The notes beneath the pieces are model-generated. The model was not told the origin of the DNA, ran no database searches, and worked only from the letters and a program-made list of their open reading frames with translations. The translations under genes and the position numbers were made by a program. From NCBI GenBank assembly GCA_013287265.1, contig JABDEC010000004.1, positions 1 through 64,000 on the forward strand: a stretch of DNA of 64,000 nucleotides, read 5' to 3'. Of this stretch, positions 1 through 23,500 are shown piece by piece (within the stretch, counting starts at the first letter, position 1; each line of letters begins with the position of its first letter). The DNA comes from Candidatus Babelota bacterium (GTDB lineage Bacteria; Babelota; Babeliae; Babelales; JABDEC01).

Positions 1-2
1 GA

Positions 3-2948
<2,946 letters not shown>

Positions 2949-2978
2949 TAAAAATTATATTTAAAAAAAGGAATTGGG

Positions 2979-4985
2979 ATGAAAAATAAATTTTTAATAT
3001 TTCTGCTTATTTCTATTCCATTTTTTTATGGTGCAAATTTCCAAAATCTTAAGGGCCAAAATAACCAAAATGTTGATTCTTCATTTGGGCAAGGCTCTGG
3101 TTATGTTACAACTCAAAATTCTCAAGGTATGTATATCAATAGAATAAGAATTCAAAGTGATGGCAAAATTGTGGCAGTTGGTTATACACAAAACCCAAAT
3201 ACTCAAGCAATTATTGTAAGATATAATACTAATGGAACTATTGATACAACATTTGGAACAAATGGAATAATAACAGCAAACATCGGTTCAACTTTATCAA
3301 CTACAGAACTTAGAAATATTGCAATTCAATCGAATGGAAATATTGTTGTTGCCGGGTATACTGCAGATGTCAATTCAAAGTGTATGGCATTAATTGCAAG
3401 GTATACATCTGCTGGTGCGCTGGATACAACATTCAATTCTCCCAACGGTTATATAACTGCAGTTGCTGGCGAAGGCTCTTTAATTAATTCGGTTATGATC
3501 CAGTCAAATGGTAATATTATTGTCAGCGGGGTTGCGGTGTTTGGCGGATATTCTAACGCATTAATTACAAGATACACATCTGCAGGAGTAATTGATTCAA
3601 CTTTTGGCACCGGTGGAGTTGTAACAGCGATAGTTGGAGCGGGTACAAGCATTACTTCATCTGCTTTGGATTCTTCAGGTAACATTTTAATTGCCGGTAA
3701 TTATAAATCAACATTGGGTGAGCAAATAATATTGGCGCGATACACTTCAGCCGGTGCGCTGGATACCACATTTAATTCTCCAAATGGTTATGTGACGAGT
3801 TTAATTGGTAATAGATCAGTTGCAAATAGTATCGCGATTGATTCATCAGGAAATATTTTAGTTGCAGGGTTTGCAAATGTTGCAAATGCTGATCAATTTG
3901 TAATTGAAAGATATACTTCAGCAGGTGTGCTAGACACCACATTTAATTCGCCAACTGGTTACATTACGAGTTTGGCTGGGAACGCTTCGCGAGCAAATGA
4001 TATCGCAATTCAATCAACTGACGGGAAAATTGTTATTGGCGGTTATATAAATTATTTTATAGATGAAGCAACAATTGCAAGATTTAACACTAATGGAACT
4101 TCTGACACAACTTTTGGAAATGGTGGAGTTATTTCTTTGGCAATTGGAAATGGTTCAAGAATTAATGGAATTGCAATTCAATCTTCTGATGGCAGAACAG
4201 TTGTGGGTGGTTATGAAAAAGATCCCTCAACAAATGAGCAATTTGGTCTTGTCTCTAGATTTAATAAAAATAATACAGATTATATTGTTATTTCAAGTAT
4301 TGCTTCCACAATAAGCACAAAAATTCCAGCAGTAACAGGATACGCTTCATTAACTGGCGCAACTGTTTCAGTTTTAGTAAATGGAACTCTATTTGCGACC
4401 GGTACAACTGACCCTGTAACAACGGGTTGGAATATTGGAAATACAAGTGTTTTACCAGTTGGTACAAATACAATTTTGGCAAATTTGAGTTTGACTGGCG
4501 CAACAATAGTAGGTGATGAAATTGAATTTACTGTTGTTGATAATTTAGGAGAAGATTCTGTTTTGGTTTATAGCACAGCTACACAAACTTTAACGGGTGC
4601 AAATACTGCAACAAATATTACATTTAATAATGCTCCAATTTTAAATACGTGGCAAAGTAATGGAACTAATACATTAACATGCAAAAAAGCAGGAAAATAT
4701 TTAATTACTTATTATATTTTGGGAAATAATACTAGTGCAGTAACGAGTGCCACTATTACAGCAAGAATTACGCAAAATGGAACTGAAATTGCGGGTTCAC
4801 AAACAGGTGAAATTTTGGCAGCGAGTGATTTTAAATTATTAACAAGTGGTGTGATTGTTAATGCTAATGCAAATGATACAATAGTTTTTCAATTTGCCGG
4901 CAGCGCAACAACTGTTCAGCTCGCTCCAACGGGAATTGGATCAACTTTAGTAAGCGCTAAGGCAAGTATAATAAGATTGTCTTGA
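2979..4985 (+). CDS. Secreted delta-60 seven-blade propeller with Ig-like and C1q/TNF-like domains
   Basis: The 668-residue protein starts with a signal peptide (MKNKFLIFLLISIPFFYG). Residues ~33-430 hold seven delta-60 repeats (the DUF5122/TIGR02608 type). Each has a GKIVVAGY-like strand, an ARYTSAG strand and a DTTFGTNG-like strand. An extra N-terminal VDSSFG strand probably closes the ring. Next comes a ~90-residue Ig-like segment (ISTKIPAVTGYA to VVDNLGED). The last ~140 residues share the C-terminal domain of the preceding collagen protein (LVYSTATQT, CKKAGKYLITY, FQFAGSAT). AAGGA sits just before the ATG. The 30-base gap without a terminator suggests one transcript with the collagen gene. 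Probably a cell-surface or released protein; its ligand is unknown. Confidence 0.9.
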   Translation: MKNKFLIFLLISIPFFYGANFQNLKGQNNQNVDSSFGQGSGYVTTQNSQGMYINRIRIQSDGKIVAVGYTQNPNTQAIIVRYNTNGTIDTTFGTNGIITANIGSTLSTTELRNIAIQSNGNIVVAGYTADVNSKCMALIARYTSAGALDTTFNSPNGYITAVAGEGSLINSVMIQSNGNIIVSGVAVFGGYSNALITRYTSAGVIDSTFGTGGVVTAIVGAGTSITSSALDSSGNILIAGNYKSTLGEQIILARYTSAGALDTTFNSPNGYVTSLIGNRSVANSIAIDSSGNILVAGFANVANADQFVIERYTSAGVLDTTFNSPTGYITSLAGNASRANDIAIQSTDGKIVIGGYINYFIDEATIARFNTNGTSDTTFGNGGVISLAIGNGSRINGIAIQSSDGRTVVGGYEKDPSTNEQFGLVSRFNKNNTDYIVISSIASTISTKIPAVTGYASLTGATVSVLVNGTLFATGTTDPVTTGWNIGNTSVLPVGTNTILANLSLTGATIVGDEIEFTVVDNLGEDSVLVYSTATQTLTGANTATNITFNNAPILNTWQSNGTNTLTCKKAGKYLITYYILGNNTSAVTSATITARITQNGTEIAGSQTGEILAASDFKLLTSGVIVNANANDTIVFQFAGSATTVQLAPTGIGSTLVSAKASIIRLS

Positions 4986-4993
4986 AAATAATT

Positions 4994-6133
4994 TTATATG
5001 TTTGTTTTAAATACAATTTTAGTCATTATTAATTTGTTATTTTCCCATTTATAATCAATTGGAAAAATAATAATTTTGTGATTGCCAATTAATTCTGCAA
5101 CTTTTGCAAAAAAAGATTGTGATCTGATTAAAATATCACATTGCGCCACATTATAAAGATCTTGGGCAATTCTTTCTTTGTGAGATAAATTTCTATTATC
5201 TTGATAATGAAAAGTAATATTATTTTTATTTACATTTTTTTTAATTTTTTCAACCAAAATTAAAGGATCTTTATCATCTGTAAAAATTTGAACATGCAAA
5301 AGGCAATCTTTTAAATAATCTGAAAGTTTTGTTAATTGATCTATATAAAATTGGTTTGGCGGGCACCTGGTTGGCCATATTAAATCTTGATGTCTTACTT
5401 GAGTATCAAAATTTCTCTCATTTTTTTTTAAATAATAATTTTGGTTGTGGTCTTTGATTGAACCATCAGGTAATCTTTCATACGTATCCCAATTAAATGG
5501 ATAGTAATTATAATTTTCATCATAAATAATTTGTGATTTATCATAATTAAATTCCTGTTGCGAAAATAAAACTCCATCATTGTAAATTCCGCCGCCAGTT
5601 CCTTTTCTTATATGAATGGCCACGGTTAGAATATTTTCTGGAAATAAAAATCTTGTAGGTTGGATTTTGAAACTAAGATCTTTTTTTAAAATATTAATCC
5701 AATCTTGATTGGTAAAATTTATCTTAGTTAATACATTTGTATATAAAACGGTTTCTTTATTGAAATTCTGTTGAAAAATTTCATATTCATCTTCAATAGA
5801 AACAAAATTGTATTTTTCAATGATGGATTTTTCAAATTCTTTTTTAAGTTTTTTAATTTCTGCATCATTTTTTGCATTGAAAATAAATTTAGTTTTTATT
5901 TTTGAATTTTCTATTTTTTGTTCTAATGTATGCAGCAAAAATAAGTCTGAATATTCAAACGGCTGATAATAAAATGGAATGTTATATTTTAATGTTAAAA
6001 TTTTTGCTAGACAATAAATTATAACATTTTCTCCAAATTGAGAACCAAGTGCATTGGTAATAATAATATCATTTTTTATTACTAAATTTATTAATGAAAA
6101 TAAAAAAATTAATATAAATTTTAATTGCTTCAT
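4994..6133 (-). CDS. Fucosyltransferase-like glycosyltransferase (GT11/O-FucT superfamily, tentative)
   Basis: 379 residues. The N-terminus is hydrophobic (signal or membrane anchor), followed by a GSQFGEN segment that resembles the donor-domain opening of alpha-1,2-fucosyltransferases. VAIHIRKGTGGG (H174, R176) matches the HxRxGD-type motif that contacts GDP-fucose in the GT11/GT23/O-FucT superfamily. Near the C-terminus, CDILIRSQSFFAKVAEL occupies the place of the usual D-x3-S-S-F motif. It lies on the opposite strand between secreted propeller genes, convergent with the first (8-base gap). Its likely job is to put sugar on a surface protein or polysaccharide. The collagen stalks next door, full of Thr, are attractive substrates, but this is inference. 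Donor sugar and linkage cannot be read from sequence. Confidence 0.6.
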   Translation of the reverse strand: MKQLKFILIFLFSLINLVIKNDIIITNALGSQFGENVIIYCLAKILTLKYNIPFYYQPFEYSDLFLLHTLEQKIENSKIKTKFIFNAKNDAEIKKLKKEFEKSIIEKYNFVSIEDEYEIFQQNFNKETVLYTNVLTKINFTNQDWINILKKDLSFKIQPTRFLFPENILTVAIHIRKGTGGGIYNDGVLFSQQEFNYDKSQIIYDENYNYYPFNWDTYERLPDGSIKDHNQNYYLKKNERNFDTQVRHQDLIWPTRCPPNQFYIDQLTKLSDYLKDCLLHVQIFTDDKDPLILVEKIKKNVNKNNITFHYQDNRNLSHKERIAQDLYNVAQCDILIRSQSFFAKVAELIGNHKIIIFPIDYKWENNKLIMTKIVFKTNI

Positions 6134-6228
6134 ATTGTAAAAATTTTAAGTTTAAACATAATTTTGACATCTTTTTTTTTTATGCATAGCTTGACATTAA
6201 TGTTTATTTTAAAAAAAAAGGAGAATCT

Positions 6229-8271
6229 ATGATTCAAAAGTTTCAGAAAAAATTTTTTACAATTTTGTTGCTGACCGCTTTAAATTTATCAGCAACTATT
6301 GATTATCTTGATACGACATTTGGGCCCAATGCAAATGGAATTGTAACTACAATTTTAAATACTTCATCATCCATTGGTGGGATAACAACAAATGCAAGCG
6401 GACAAATAATTGCAGTGGGTTCTACTTATATAAATAATGTTCAAAATTTAGTTGCTGCAAGATACAATTCAAACGGAGCTATAGATACTACTTTTGCAAC
6501 TAGCGGTGTATTTACATCATTGGCAAATTCAACTTCTGCAGTTGCTAATGCAGTGACGGTTGATAGCAGTAGTAGAATAATCATCGTTGGTGGAAATGCA
6601 AATGCAGTTGTGGTGATTCGTTTAACAACAACAGGCGTACTTGATTCAACATTTGGAACAGGTGGTATAGTAACACTTACCCCTGGCGGAAATGTAGGGG
6701 AAGCAAGTTCGGTTATAATTGATGCCAATGGAAAAATTTTGATTTGCGGTGCATCAAATAGCCAAATGCTTATAGCTAGATTTAATACAAACGGAACAAT
6801 AGATACAACATTTAACACCACAGGATATAATTTAGTAACGGTAAATGGTAATGATACAGGTAATTCTATAACTATTGATCAAAATGCAAAAATAGTGATT
6901 GGCGGTTCAACAATTGGTGGTGGTGGAACAAATTTCTCAATTGTTAGATTAACAAGCGCAGGTGTGGTTGATACAACATTTGGCACAAGTGGTTCAGTTG
7001 TAACACAAATTCCAAGTGAAAATAATAATTCAGTTCAATCAATTATGATTGATTCCTCAAATCGTATAATTGCAGCGGGTTATGGCAGTGTTCCCGGAAC
7101 AAATGCAGTCTTTGCATTGGCGCGTTATTCAAATGCCGGCGTAATAGATACAACTTTTGGCACGGGCGGCACAGGAATAGTAACAACTTCAATTGGTGTA
7201 GTGGCACAAATATTTGGTGCAACACTAGATCAAAGTGGAAATATATTTACTGCAGGACTTTCAGATAATCAAGTTGCCGCAGCAAGATATACACCAAACG
7301 GATCACTCGATACAACTTTTGGCATTAGTGGGATTATAACAACAACCGTTAATTCTAATGGTTCACAAATGAATGCTGTAACAGTTCAAGCATCTGATGG
7401 CAGAGTTGTTGCAGGAGGTTTTGAAACATTAGATGTAAATACCGGGGATCAAGCTTTTGCATTAATAAGATACAATAAAAATAATACTGATTTTGTTAAT
7501 ATAACAAGTATAGCCAATAACGGTTCAGTTAATACAAAAATTCCTGTTGTTTCCGGTACATCCAGTGGAACAACAAGCCCTCAAGCATCAGTACAGGTTA
7601 TAGTTAATGGTGTAACATTAACTACCGTGAATACAGATTCTTCCGGAAATTGGAATGCTGGTAACACTAATGTACTTCCAGTTGGATTAAATACAATTCA
7701 GGTAAATTTAATTATCAGTTCAGTTGTAGTTGTTTCACATGTAACTTTATTTACTGTAATAGATAACTTAGGTGAGGATGCTGTTTTTGCATATAATTCA
7801 ACAAGTCAAACAAAAACAACTTCAACATTTACATCTCTTCCATTTAATAATTTAGTACTTGGTACATCAGGGAGCGGATCAGTTGGAACTTGGGCATATA
7901 ATAGTGGCACAAATACATTTACCTGTAATAAATCCGGTAGATATCAACTTACTTACCACGGTTGTGGAGGATTAACAGCTGTTGGTTCTGGAGCTACTGC
8001 AATTAACGTTGCAACAGCTCTATTTATTAATGGATCAGAATATTTAGGAAGCGAAAATAATTCAAATATTGATGTATTAACTGTAAGTTCTGTTACAAAT
8101 ATTTTGGCAAAAGGTTTAGTTAAGGATTTAAATGCAGGAGATACAATTACTCTTCAATACGGTATTACAATTACTGGTTCTACTTCTACTTACGCTCCTG
8201 GTTTAATTGTTAACCCAAATTCTTCCGGTACGCAGAATGCATATTCAATTGCAATTATGAGAATTAGCTAA
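6229..8271 (+). CDS. Secreted delta-60 seven-blade propeller with Ig-like and C1q/TNF-like domains
   Basis: 680 residues, paralogue of the genes at 2979 and 8328. The signal peptide is followed directly by the strand DYLDTTFGPNANG and then seven delta-60 repeats to about residue 420 (for example NGAIDTTFATSG, TGVLDSTFGTGG). An Ig-like segment ends in VIDNLGEDAVFAYNSTSQT. The C-terminal ~150 residues form the shared jelly-roll-like domain (CNKSGRYQLTY, LFINGSEYLGSE). AAGGAG lies 5 bases before the ATG. A strong hairpin terminator follows at 8280-8314, so it is probably its own transcription unit. Function is unknown; the domain set suggests an oligomeric extracellular adhesin or binding protein. 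Confidence 0.9.
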   Translation: MIQKFQKKFFTILLLTALNLSATIDYLDTTFGPNANGIVTTILNTSSSIGGITTNASGQIIAVGSTYINNVQNLVAARYNSNGAIDTTFATSGVFTSLANSTSAVANAVTVDSSSRIIIVGGNANAVVVIRLTTTGVLDSTFGTGGIVTLTPGGNVGEASSVIIDANGKILICGASNSQMLIARFNTNGTIDTTFNTTGYNLVTVNGNDTGNSITIDQNAKIVIGGSTIGGGGTNFSIVRLTSAGVVDTTFGTSGSVVTQIPSENNNSVQSIMIDSSNRIIAAGYGSVPGTNAVFALARYSNAGVIDTTFGTGGTGIVTTSIGVVAQIFGATLDQSGNIFTAGLSDNQVAAARYTPNGSLDTTFGISGIITTTVNSNGSQMNAVTVQASDGRVVAGGFETLDVNTGDQAFALIRYNKNNTDFVNITSIANNGSVNTKIPVVSGTSSGTTSPQASVQVIVNGVTLTTVNTDSSGNWNAGNTNVLPVGLNTIQVNLIISSVVVVSHVTLFTVIDNLGEDAVFAYNSTSQTKTTSTFTSLPFNNLVLGTSGSGSVGTWAYNSGTNTFTCNKSGRYQLTYHGCGGLTAVGSGATAINVATALFINGSEYLGSENNSNIDVLTVSSVTNILAKGLVKDLNAGDTITLQYGITITGSTSTYAPGLIVNPNSSGTQNAYSIAIMRIS

Positions 8272-8279
8272 TTTAATTT

Positions 8280-8314
8280 GGAGCTACAAGCTTATGTTTG
8301 TAGTTCCTTTTTTT
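8280..8314 (+). terminator. Rho-independent terminator
   Basis: A 12-bp stem (8280-8291 with 8296-8307, two G-T pairs) has a TTAT loop and is followed by seven T. It separates two delta-60 paralogues. Confidence 0.85.
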
Positions 8315-8327
8315 AAGGAAATATTTT

Positions 8328-10352
8328 ATGATTCAAAAAAAAAATAAAAAACAAAAAATATTATTGATATTTAATATTTTTTTTAATTTTTTTACTTTTT
8401 CAAACGCAACAATAGATTTTTTAGATACAACTTTTGGCGCAAATGCAAATGGAATTGTAACAACGAATATCGGTGCATCTGCAAAAATTAATAGTATTAC
8501 TATTGATTCTCTTTTTAAGATAATTGCTGCAGGTTATAATGTAACTCCAAATAACATACAAAATTTAATTGTGGCACGTTATCTTTCAAATGGAACTTTA
8601 GATAATGTTTTTGGAACAAATGGAATTGTCACAACAGCTTCTGGCTTATCTTCACCTGTTGCTAATGCTGTTACAACGGATGCAAGTGGCAACATTGTGG
8701 TTGTTGGTTCAACGATTGTTTCCTCAGTAAATAATTTATTAGTAATTAGGTATCTTCCTACAGGCCAACTCGATTTAAATTTTGGAACCGGTGGTAAAGT
8801 TATAAAATTAGTTGGAACCAGCGTAGTTGGAAATTCGGTAGTCGTAGACAGTAATGGAAAAATCGTAATTGCATGCACATCCGTAATTAGTTCAAAAGAT
8901 AATCTTACAGTTGTTCGTTTAAATTCTAACGGAACCGTTGATTCTACTTTTGGAACAGCCGGTGTGAAATCAATTACTGCTGGAAATGGATACACAGGCA
9001 ATTCAATAAAAATTGATGTAAATGCAAAAATTGTAGTAGGTGGTTCTGCAATTATTTCTACTGGATCAAATTTGTTACTTGCTCGTTTGAATGCTATAAA
9101 TGGCGCCGCAGATACCACATTTGGCACTAACGGCGTTGTTACAACGGCAATTGCAGGTAATTCTACAAGTGTTATAAATTCAATTTCAATTGATTCTTCA
9201 AATAAAATTGTTGCGGGTGGATATGCGGGAAGTAGTACTGTAAGTAATTTTACGGTTGCGCGCTATAACACAAATGGAACACTTGATACTTCATTTGCTA
9301 CAAATTTAAGCGGAATTCAAATTAACCCAATTGGTTCTAATTCGCAAATAGATTCAGTTGCCATTGATTTAAATTCTAAAATTGTGGCAGGTGGATTTTC
9401 AGATTATACTTTTGCGCTTGCAAGATATAATATCAATGGATCATTGGATACTACTTTTGGAAATTCTGGAGTATTATTAACTTCAATTGGAAATAAATCT
9501 CAAATAAATTCAATTAAAGTTCAAGGTTCAGATGGTAGAATTATTGCGGCTGGTTTTGAAAATGATTTGGTAACAAACAATCCTCAATTTGCGCTCGTAA
9601 GATATAATAAAAACAATACTGATTTTATTAATATTACAAGTTTGATTGATAACAGTATTATTGACACAAAAACTCCAATTGTTTCCGGTACATCATCAGG
9701 ATCAAATGCACAAGTTCAAGTTCTAACCAATGGCAATTTAATTAAAACTGTTTCAACAGATGTGAATGGAAATTGGGATGCAGGAATAACAAATATTTTG
9801 CAACCTGGTTTAAACGTAATAAGAGTAAATTTAGTTGTAAATTCACAAATTGTTATATCGCATGTTAGCAATGTAACAATATTAGATAATTTTAGTGATG
9901 ACGCATTATTTGTTTATGGCTCACAATCACAAACTTCAGCAACTTCTTCATACTCCCCGATTCCTTTTGATAATTTGGTAAGATTAGGAACTTGGACATA
10001 TTCAAATTCAAAGTTTAAATGCAATCAAGCGGGAGCTTATTTAATACAATATACTGCAAATGCAGGAGTTAGTGAAAACATTACTACAATCGATATTGGA
10101 ACAAATATTGCAATCAATTCAATTGAATATTTAGGAAGTGAATCAAATGCAGGAATTGATTTTGGGACCAATTTAACAAAAACTTTAACAAGAAGTTTTG
10201 TAAAACAAATGAATTCTGGTGATTTATTAACATTTAATTTGGCTGTAAATATTTCAGGCGGTGGCTCAGGATTTACTGCAGGATTAATGCAAGATCCAAA
10301 CGCAGTTGGCACGCAACCTGTTTATTCATTAACAATTACAAGAATTTCATAA
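8328..10352 (+). CDS. Secreted delta-60 seven-blade propeller with Ig-like and C1q/TNF-like domains
   Basis: 674 residues, closest to the gene just upstream: both mature proteins open with ATID[FY]LDTTFG. The basic, hydrophobic N-terminus (MIQKKNKKQKILLIF, signal end near FSNA) is an export signal. Seven delta-60 repeats run to about residue 420, ending in FALVRYNKNNTDFI, which is nearly identical in all three paralogues. The Ig-like segment ends TILDNFSDDALFVYG and a C1q/TNF-like domain follows (CNQAGAYLIQY, AINSIEYLGSESN). AAGGA 8-12 bases before the ATG is the ribosome site. It is bounded by terminators on both sides, so it is monocistronic. Confidence 0.9.
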   Translation: MIQKKNKKQKILLIFNIFFNFFTFSNATIDFLDTTFGANANGIVTTNIGASAKINSITIDSLFKIIAAGYNVTPNNIQNLIVARYLSNGTLDNVFGTNGIVTTASGLSSPVANAVTTDASGNIVVVGSTIVSSVNNLLVIRYLPTGQLDLNFGTGGKVIKLVGTSVVGNSVVVDSNGKIVIACTSVISSKDNLTVVRLNSNGTVDSTFGTAGVKSITAGNGYTGNSIKIDVNAKIVVGGSAIISTGSNLLLARLNAINGAADTTFGTNGVVTTAIAGNSTSVINSISIDSSNKIVAGGYAGSSTVSNFTVARYNTNGTLDTSFATNLSGIQINPIGSNSQIDSVAIDLNSKIVAGGFSDYTFALARYNINGSLDTTFGNSGVLLTSIGNKSQINSIKVQGSDGRIIAAGFENDLVTNNPQFALVRYNKNNTDFINITSLIDNSIIDTKTPIVSGTSSGSNAQVQVLTNGNLIKTVSTDVNGNWDAGITNILQPGLNVIRVNLVVNSQIVISHVSNVTILDNFSDDALFVYGSQSQTSATSSYSPIPFDNLVRLGTWTYSNSKFKCNQAGAYLIQYTANAGVSENITTIDIGTNIAINSIEYLGSESNAGIDFGTNLTKTLTRSFVKQMNSGDLLTFNLAVNISGGGSGFTAGLMQDPNAVGTQPVYSLTITRIS

Positions 10353-10359
10353 GAAAATA

Positions 10360-10384
10360 AAGCCCGGTTTTACCGGGCTTTTTA
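10360..10384 (+). terminator. Rho-independent terminator
   Basis: AAGCCCGGT (10360-10368) pairs with ACCGGGCTT (10372-10380) around a TTT loop and is followed by T residues. It closes the delta-60 gene. Confidence 0.9.
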
Positions 10385-10395
10385 ATATAAAAAAC

Positions 10396-10986
10396 ATGAT
10401 TTTAGATATGTATTTTTTATTTGTTACAAAAATTTTGTTAACAATATTTGCTGCAATTTTAATTCCTGTTTATTGGAAAAATTATGGACCAACTAATTTT
10501 TTGTGGTTGTCGGATATAAGTTTATTTTTAACTTTGTTTGCTCTTTGGGTTAATTATTCATTATTTACAAGTATAGCAATGGTTGGAATTTTTCCGTTTG
10601 AATTGGCTTGGAATTTAGATTTTTTTCTTCATTTATTTACCGGAAAAAATTTAATACATATTGCAGATTACATGTTTGAAAGAAAATATTCTTTATTTTT
10701 AAAATCACTTTCTTTATTTCATGTAATTTTGCCGCCATTGTGGATTTTTTTGCTTTATAAATTTGGTTACAACCAAAATGCTTTTTTATATTCGATATTT
10801 TTAATTTGGATTATTTTAATTTTGACTTATTTATTTACTGATCCAAAGAAAAATATAAATTGGGTTTTTATGCCGAAAATAAATCATTGGAAAATTTCTG
10901 AATTTATTTGGTTGATAATTTTAATGATAGGTTTTCCTATTTTTGTTTTTTTACCAATGCATGTAATTTTAAAAAGAATTTTTTAG
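10396..10986 (+). CDS. Multi-pass membrane protein of unknown function
   Basis: 196 residues with about six hydrophobic spans and no signal peptide cleavage site. YGPTNFLWLSDISLF, an acidic FPFELAWNLDFFLH segment and SLFHVILPPLWIFLLY remind me of a conserved membrane protein seen in Planctomycetes and other bacteria. I know of no established function. It starts 12 bases after the terminator of the previous gene and precedes the giant collagen genes by 63 bases. No clear Shine-Dalgarno site is visible. Confidence 0.75.
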   Translation: MILDMYFLFVTKILLTIFAAILIPVYWKNYGPTNFLWLSDISLFLTLFALWVNYSLFTSIAMVGIFPFELAWNLDFFLHLFTGKNLIHIADYMFERKYSLFLKSLSLFHVILPPLWIFLLYKFGYNQNAFLYSIFLIWIILILTYLFTDPKKNINWVFMPKINHWKISEFIWLIILMIGFPIFVFLPMHVILKRIF

Positions 10987-11001
10987 CATTTGCTTTTATA
11001 A

Positions 11002-20540
<9,539 letters not shown>

Positions 20541-20542
20541 TT

Positions 20543-23500
20543 ATGAAAAATATTATTAAATATCATTTATTTTTTTTATCAATTAATTTTATGTTTTCAT
20601 CTGAATTGCAAAAAAATGAAGATTTAATTAATAAAAGTTTTCAACAAAATTTAAATGAAGTTATAAGAGGCGGTGTTTATAACAATTTATTAATTTACGA
20701 AGGAAGTGAATTAATAAAACAAAATTTGCAAGTTGATGGAAATGAAGTTATTTTGGGAAATTTATTGGTTGGTGGAACCATTAATGGCATGGTTTCAGTT
20801 GGTGGAACAGGTGCAACTGGAACAACTGGTACAACAGGTTCATCAGGAGGTATTGGCACAACTGGTACGACTGGGTTTGCAGCTTTAGGCACAACCGGAT
20901 CGACTGGTCAAACTGGAACAACTGGTTCAACCGGTACAACTGGACAAACAGGAGTAACGGGCTCAACTGGTAGTAATCAAACTGGTTCAACTGGAATTGG
21001 TATTACAGGATCTACCGGCAATTCCGGATTATCAATAATCGGAACAACAGGAACAACCGGAACAACCGGATCAACAGGATCAACAGGATCAACTGGAGAT
21101 ACTGGAGCAACAGGAGTAGGGATTACCGGAACTATTGGTTTTTTGGGATTTGCAACCGTAGGAACTACAGGATCAACTGGATCATCCGGATCAACTGGAT
21201 TTTCAGGTTTTACTGGTTCAACAGGAGCAACAGGTATACCAATTACAGGAAGTTCTGGTTCAACAGGAAGTTCAACAACGGGTATTTCAGGAACCGTTGG
21301 TTCAACTGGAATAACAGGAACATCTGGAACAATTGGAGTAGCTGGAACAGATGCAGTCGGAACAACTGCTACAACTGGTCAAACGGGAAATTCTACAACA
21401 GGAACAACCGGTACAACAGGTTTTAGTGGAACAACAGGAACAACCGGAACGACAGGATCAACCGGTGATACCGGAATTGCAATTGCAGGCTCAACTGGTC
21501 AAACGGGAAATTCTACAACAGGAACAACCGGTACAACAGGTTTTAGTGGAACAACAGGAACAACCGGAACGACAGGATCAACCGGTGATACCGGAATTGC
21601 AATTGCAGGCTCAACAGGTCAAACTGGGAATTCCTCAACAGGAACAACAGGAACAACGGGTTTTAGTGGAACAACTGGTTTTACTGCTACAACAGGATCT
21701 ACTGGTGATACCGGAACAGCAACTATAGGCACAACTGGGCAAACTGGAAATTCAACAACAGGAACAACTGGATCTACAGGTTTCAGTGGAACAACGGGTT
21801 TTACCGGTTCAACAGGATCTACTGGAGATACAGGAATAGCAACTATAGGTACAACGGGGCAAACTGGAAATTCAACAACAGGAACAACTGGATCTATCGG
21901 TTTTAGTGGAACAACGGGTACAAATGGGTCTGTTGGATTTACTGGAGAAAGTGGTATTGCTACTACAGGAACAACTGGATCTACAGGAGATACCGGATCA
22001 ACAGGCTCAACAGGATTTACGGGCCAAACAGGTGATACAGGTTTTGCGGGAACGACAGGAGCCACGGGTCCAACTGGCGCGGGTATTTTAGGTTTGTCAG
22101 GATTTACCGGAACAACAGGCTCGACGGGAATCACAGGAATTACCGGACAAACTGGCGATACTGGGACGACGGGATCAACTGGAATTACGGGCTCAACCGG
22201 AATCGGAACGTCAGGAACCACTGGAACAACGGGAGGTAATTTTTCAGGTTCAACAGGAACAACCGGCTCAACTGGTCAAACTGGTGACACAGGTTTAACG
22301 GGAACAACTGGGTTTACCGGTTTTGGATTAACCGGATCAACTGGTTCTATTGGAAATACAACAACTGGTTCAACTGGTTTTACTGGTAATTCAGGAATGA
22401 CTGGAACAACAGGCACAACTGGTTCAACCGGATTTACAGGAACTGCTGGGATTGTTGGGACAACTGGAACAACTGGTGGTAATACGACCGGTACGACTGG
22501 GCAAACGGGCGATACAGGACTAACGGGAATTTTCGGAACATCAGGTACCACGGGAACAACTGGAATTGTTGGAACAACAGGAACATCGGGTAATACGGGT
22601 TTAACAGGTTCTACAGGAACAATTGGTACTCAAGGTTTTAATGGAACTTTCGGAACTACAGGAACAATTGGGCAAAATGGAACTTTTGGAACTTCCGGAA
22701 CTACAGGGACCACCGGTTTTACTGGAATTACTGGAACTTCAGGATCAACAGGATTTACGGGTACTACAGGATCAACAGGAAATTCCGGAAATACGGGAAA
22801 TACAGGGACAACAGGTAGCATTGGCACTGCAGGAACTACGGGAACAACTGGATTTACAGGATTTACAGGCTCAACTGGGCAAACGGGTTTAACAGGTTTG
22901 ACGGGCACAATTGGAACAGTTGGTTCAACGGGTTTGAGTGGAACGACCGGCTCAATCGGAACAACTGGATCAACCGGAATAACTGGATTTAGTGGAATTA
23001 CAGGTTCAACGGGTTTTACGGGTTCAACCGGCACAACAGGAACTACGGGACAAAGTGGTTTTACAGGTAAAACAGGTTCTACGGGAATTACAGGTTCAAC
23101 AGGTTCAACGGGTTTAAGCGGAACATCGGGCCTAACGGGAACATTAACTTCTGAAGTTTCTTTTAATTTTCAACCAAGTACAGATCCGACTTTCAAAGAA
23201 TTTACATATGAAAATGGCGGAAATCCTTTTGGGACAAATACATATTTAACGACAGGAGTTACGTTTAATAGAATTAATGCAAAATTTATAGCATCAATAA
23301 CGGGACAAAATATTTTTACTGTTGAGAAAAACAAATTAAATCTTTGGTCATTTGGAGGTGGTGGAACAAATTCATTAGCTTATAGCTTAGACGGGATAAA
23401 TTGGACGTTAGTTCCAAATTCATCATCAATATTTAATAGTGCTTTTGGAATCGAATGGAATGGACAAAGATTTGTTGCTGTAGGGACTAGTCCTTTTACT

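Noticed and set aside
6164-6196. Two TTGACA hexamers upstream of the delta-60 gene at 6229
   Set aside because: Neither has a -10 box at 16-18 bases; the second is too near the ribosome site.
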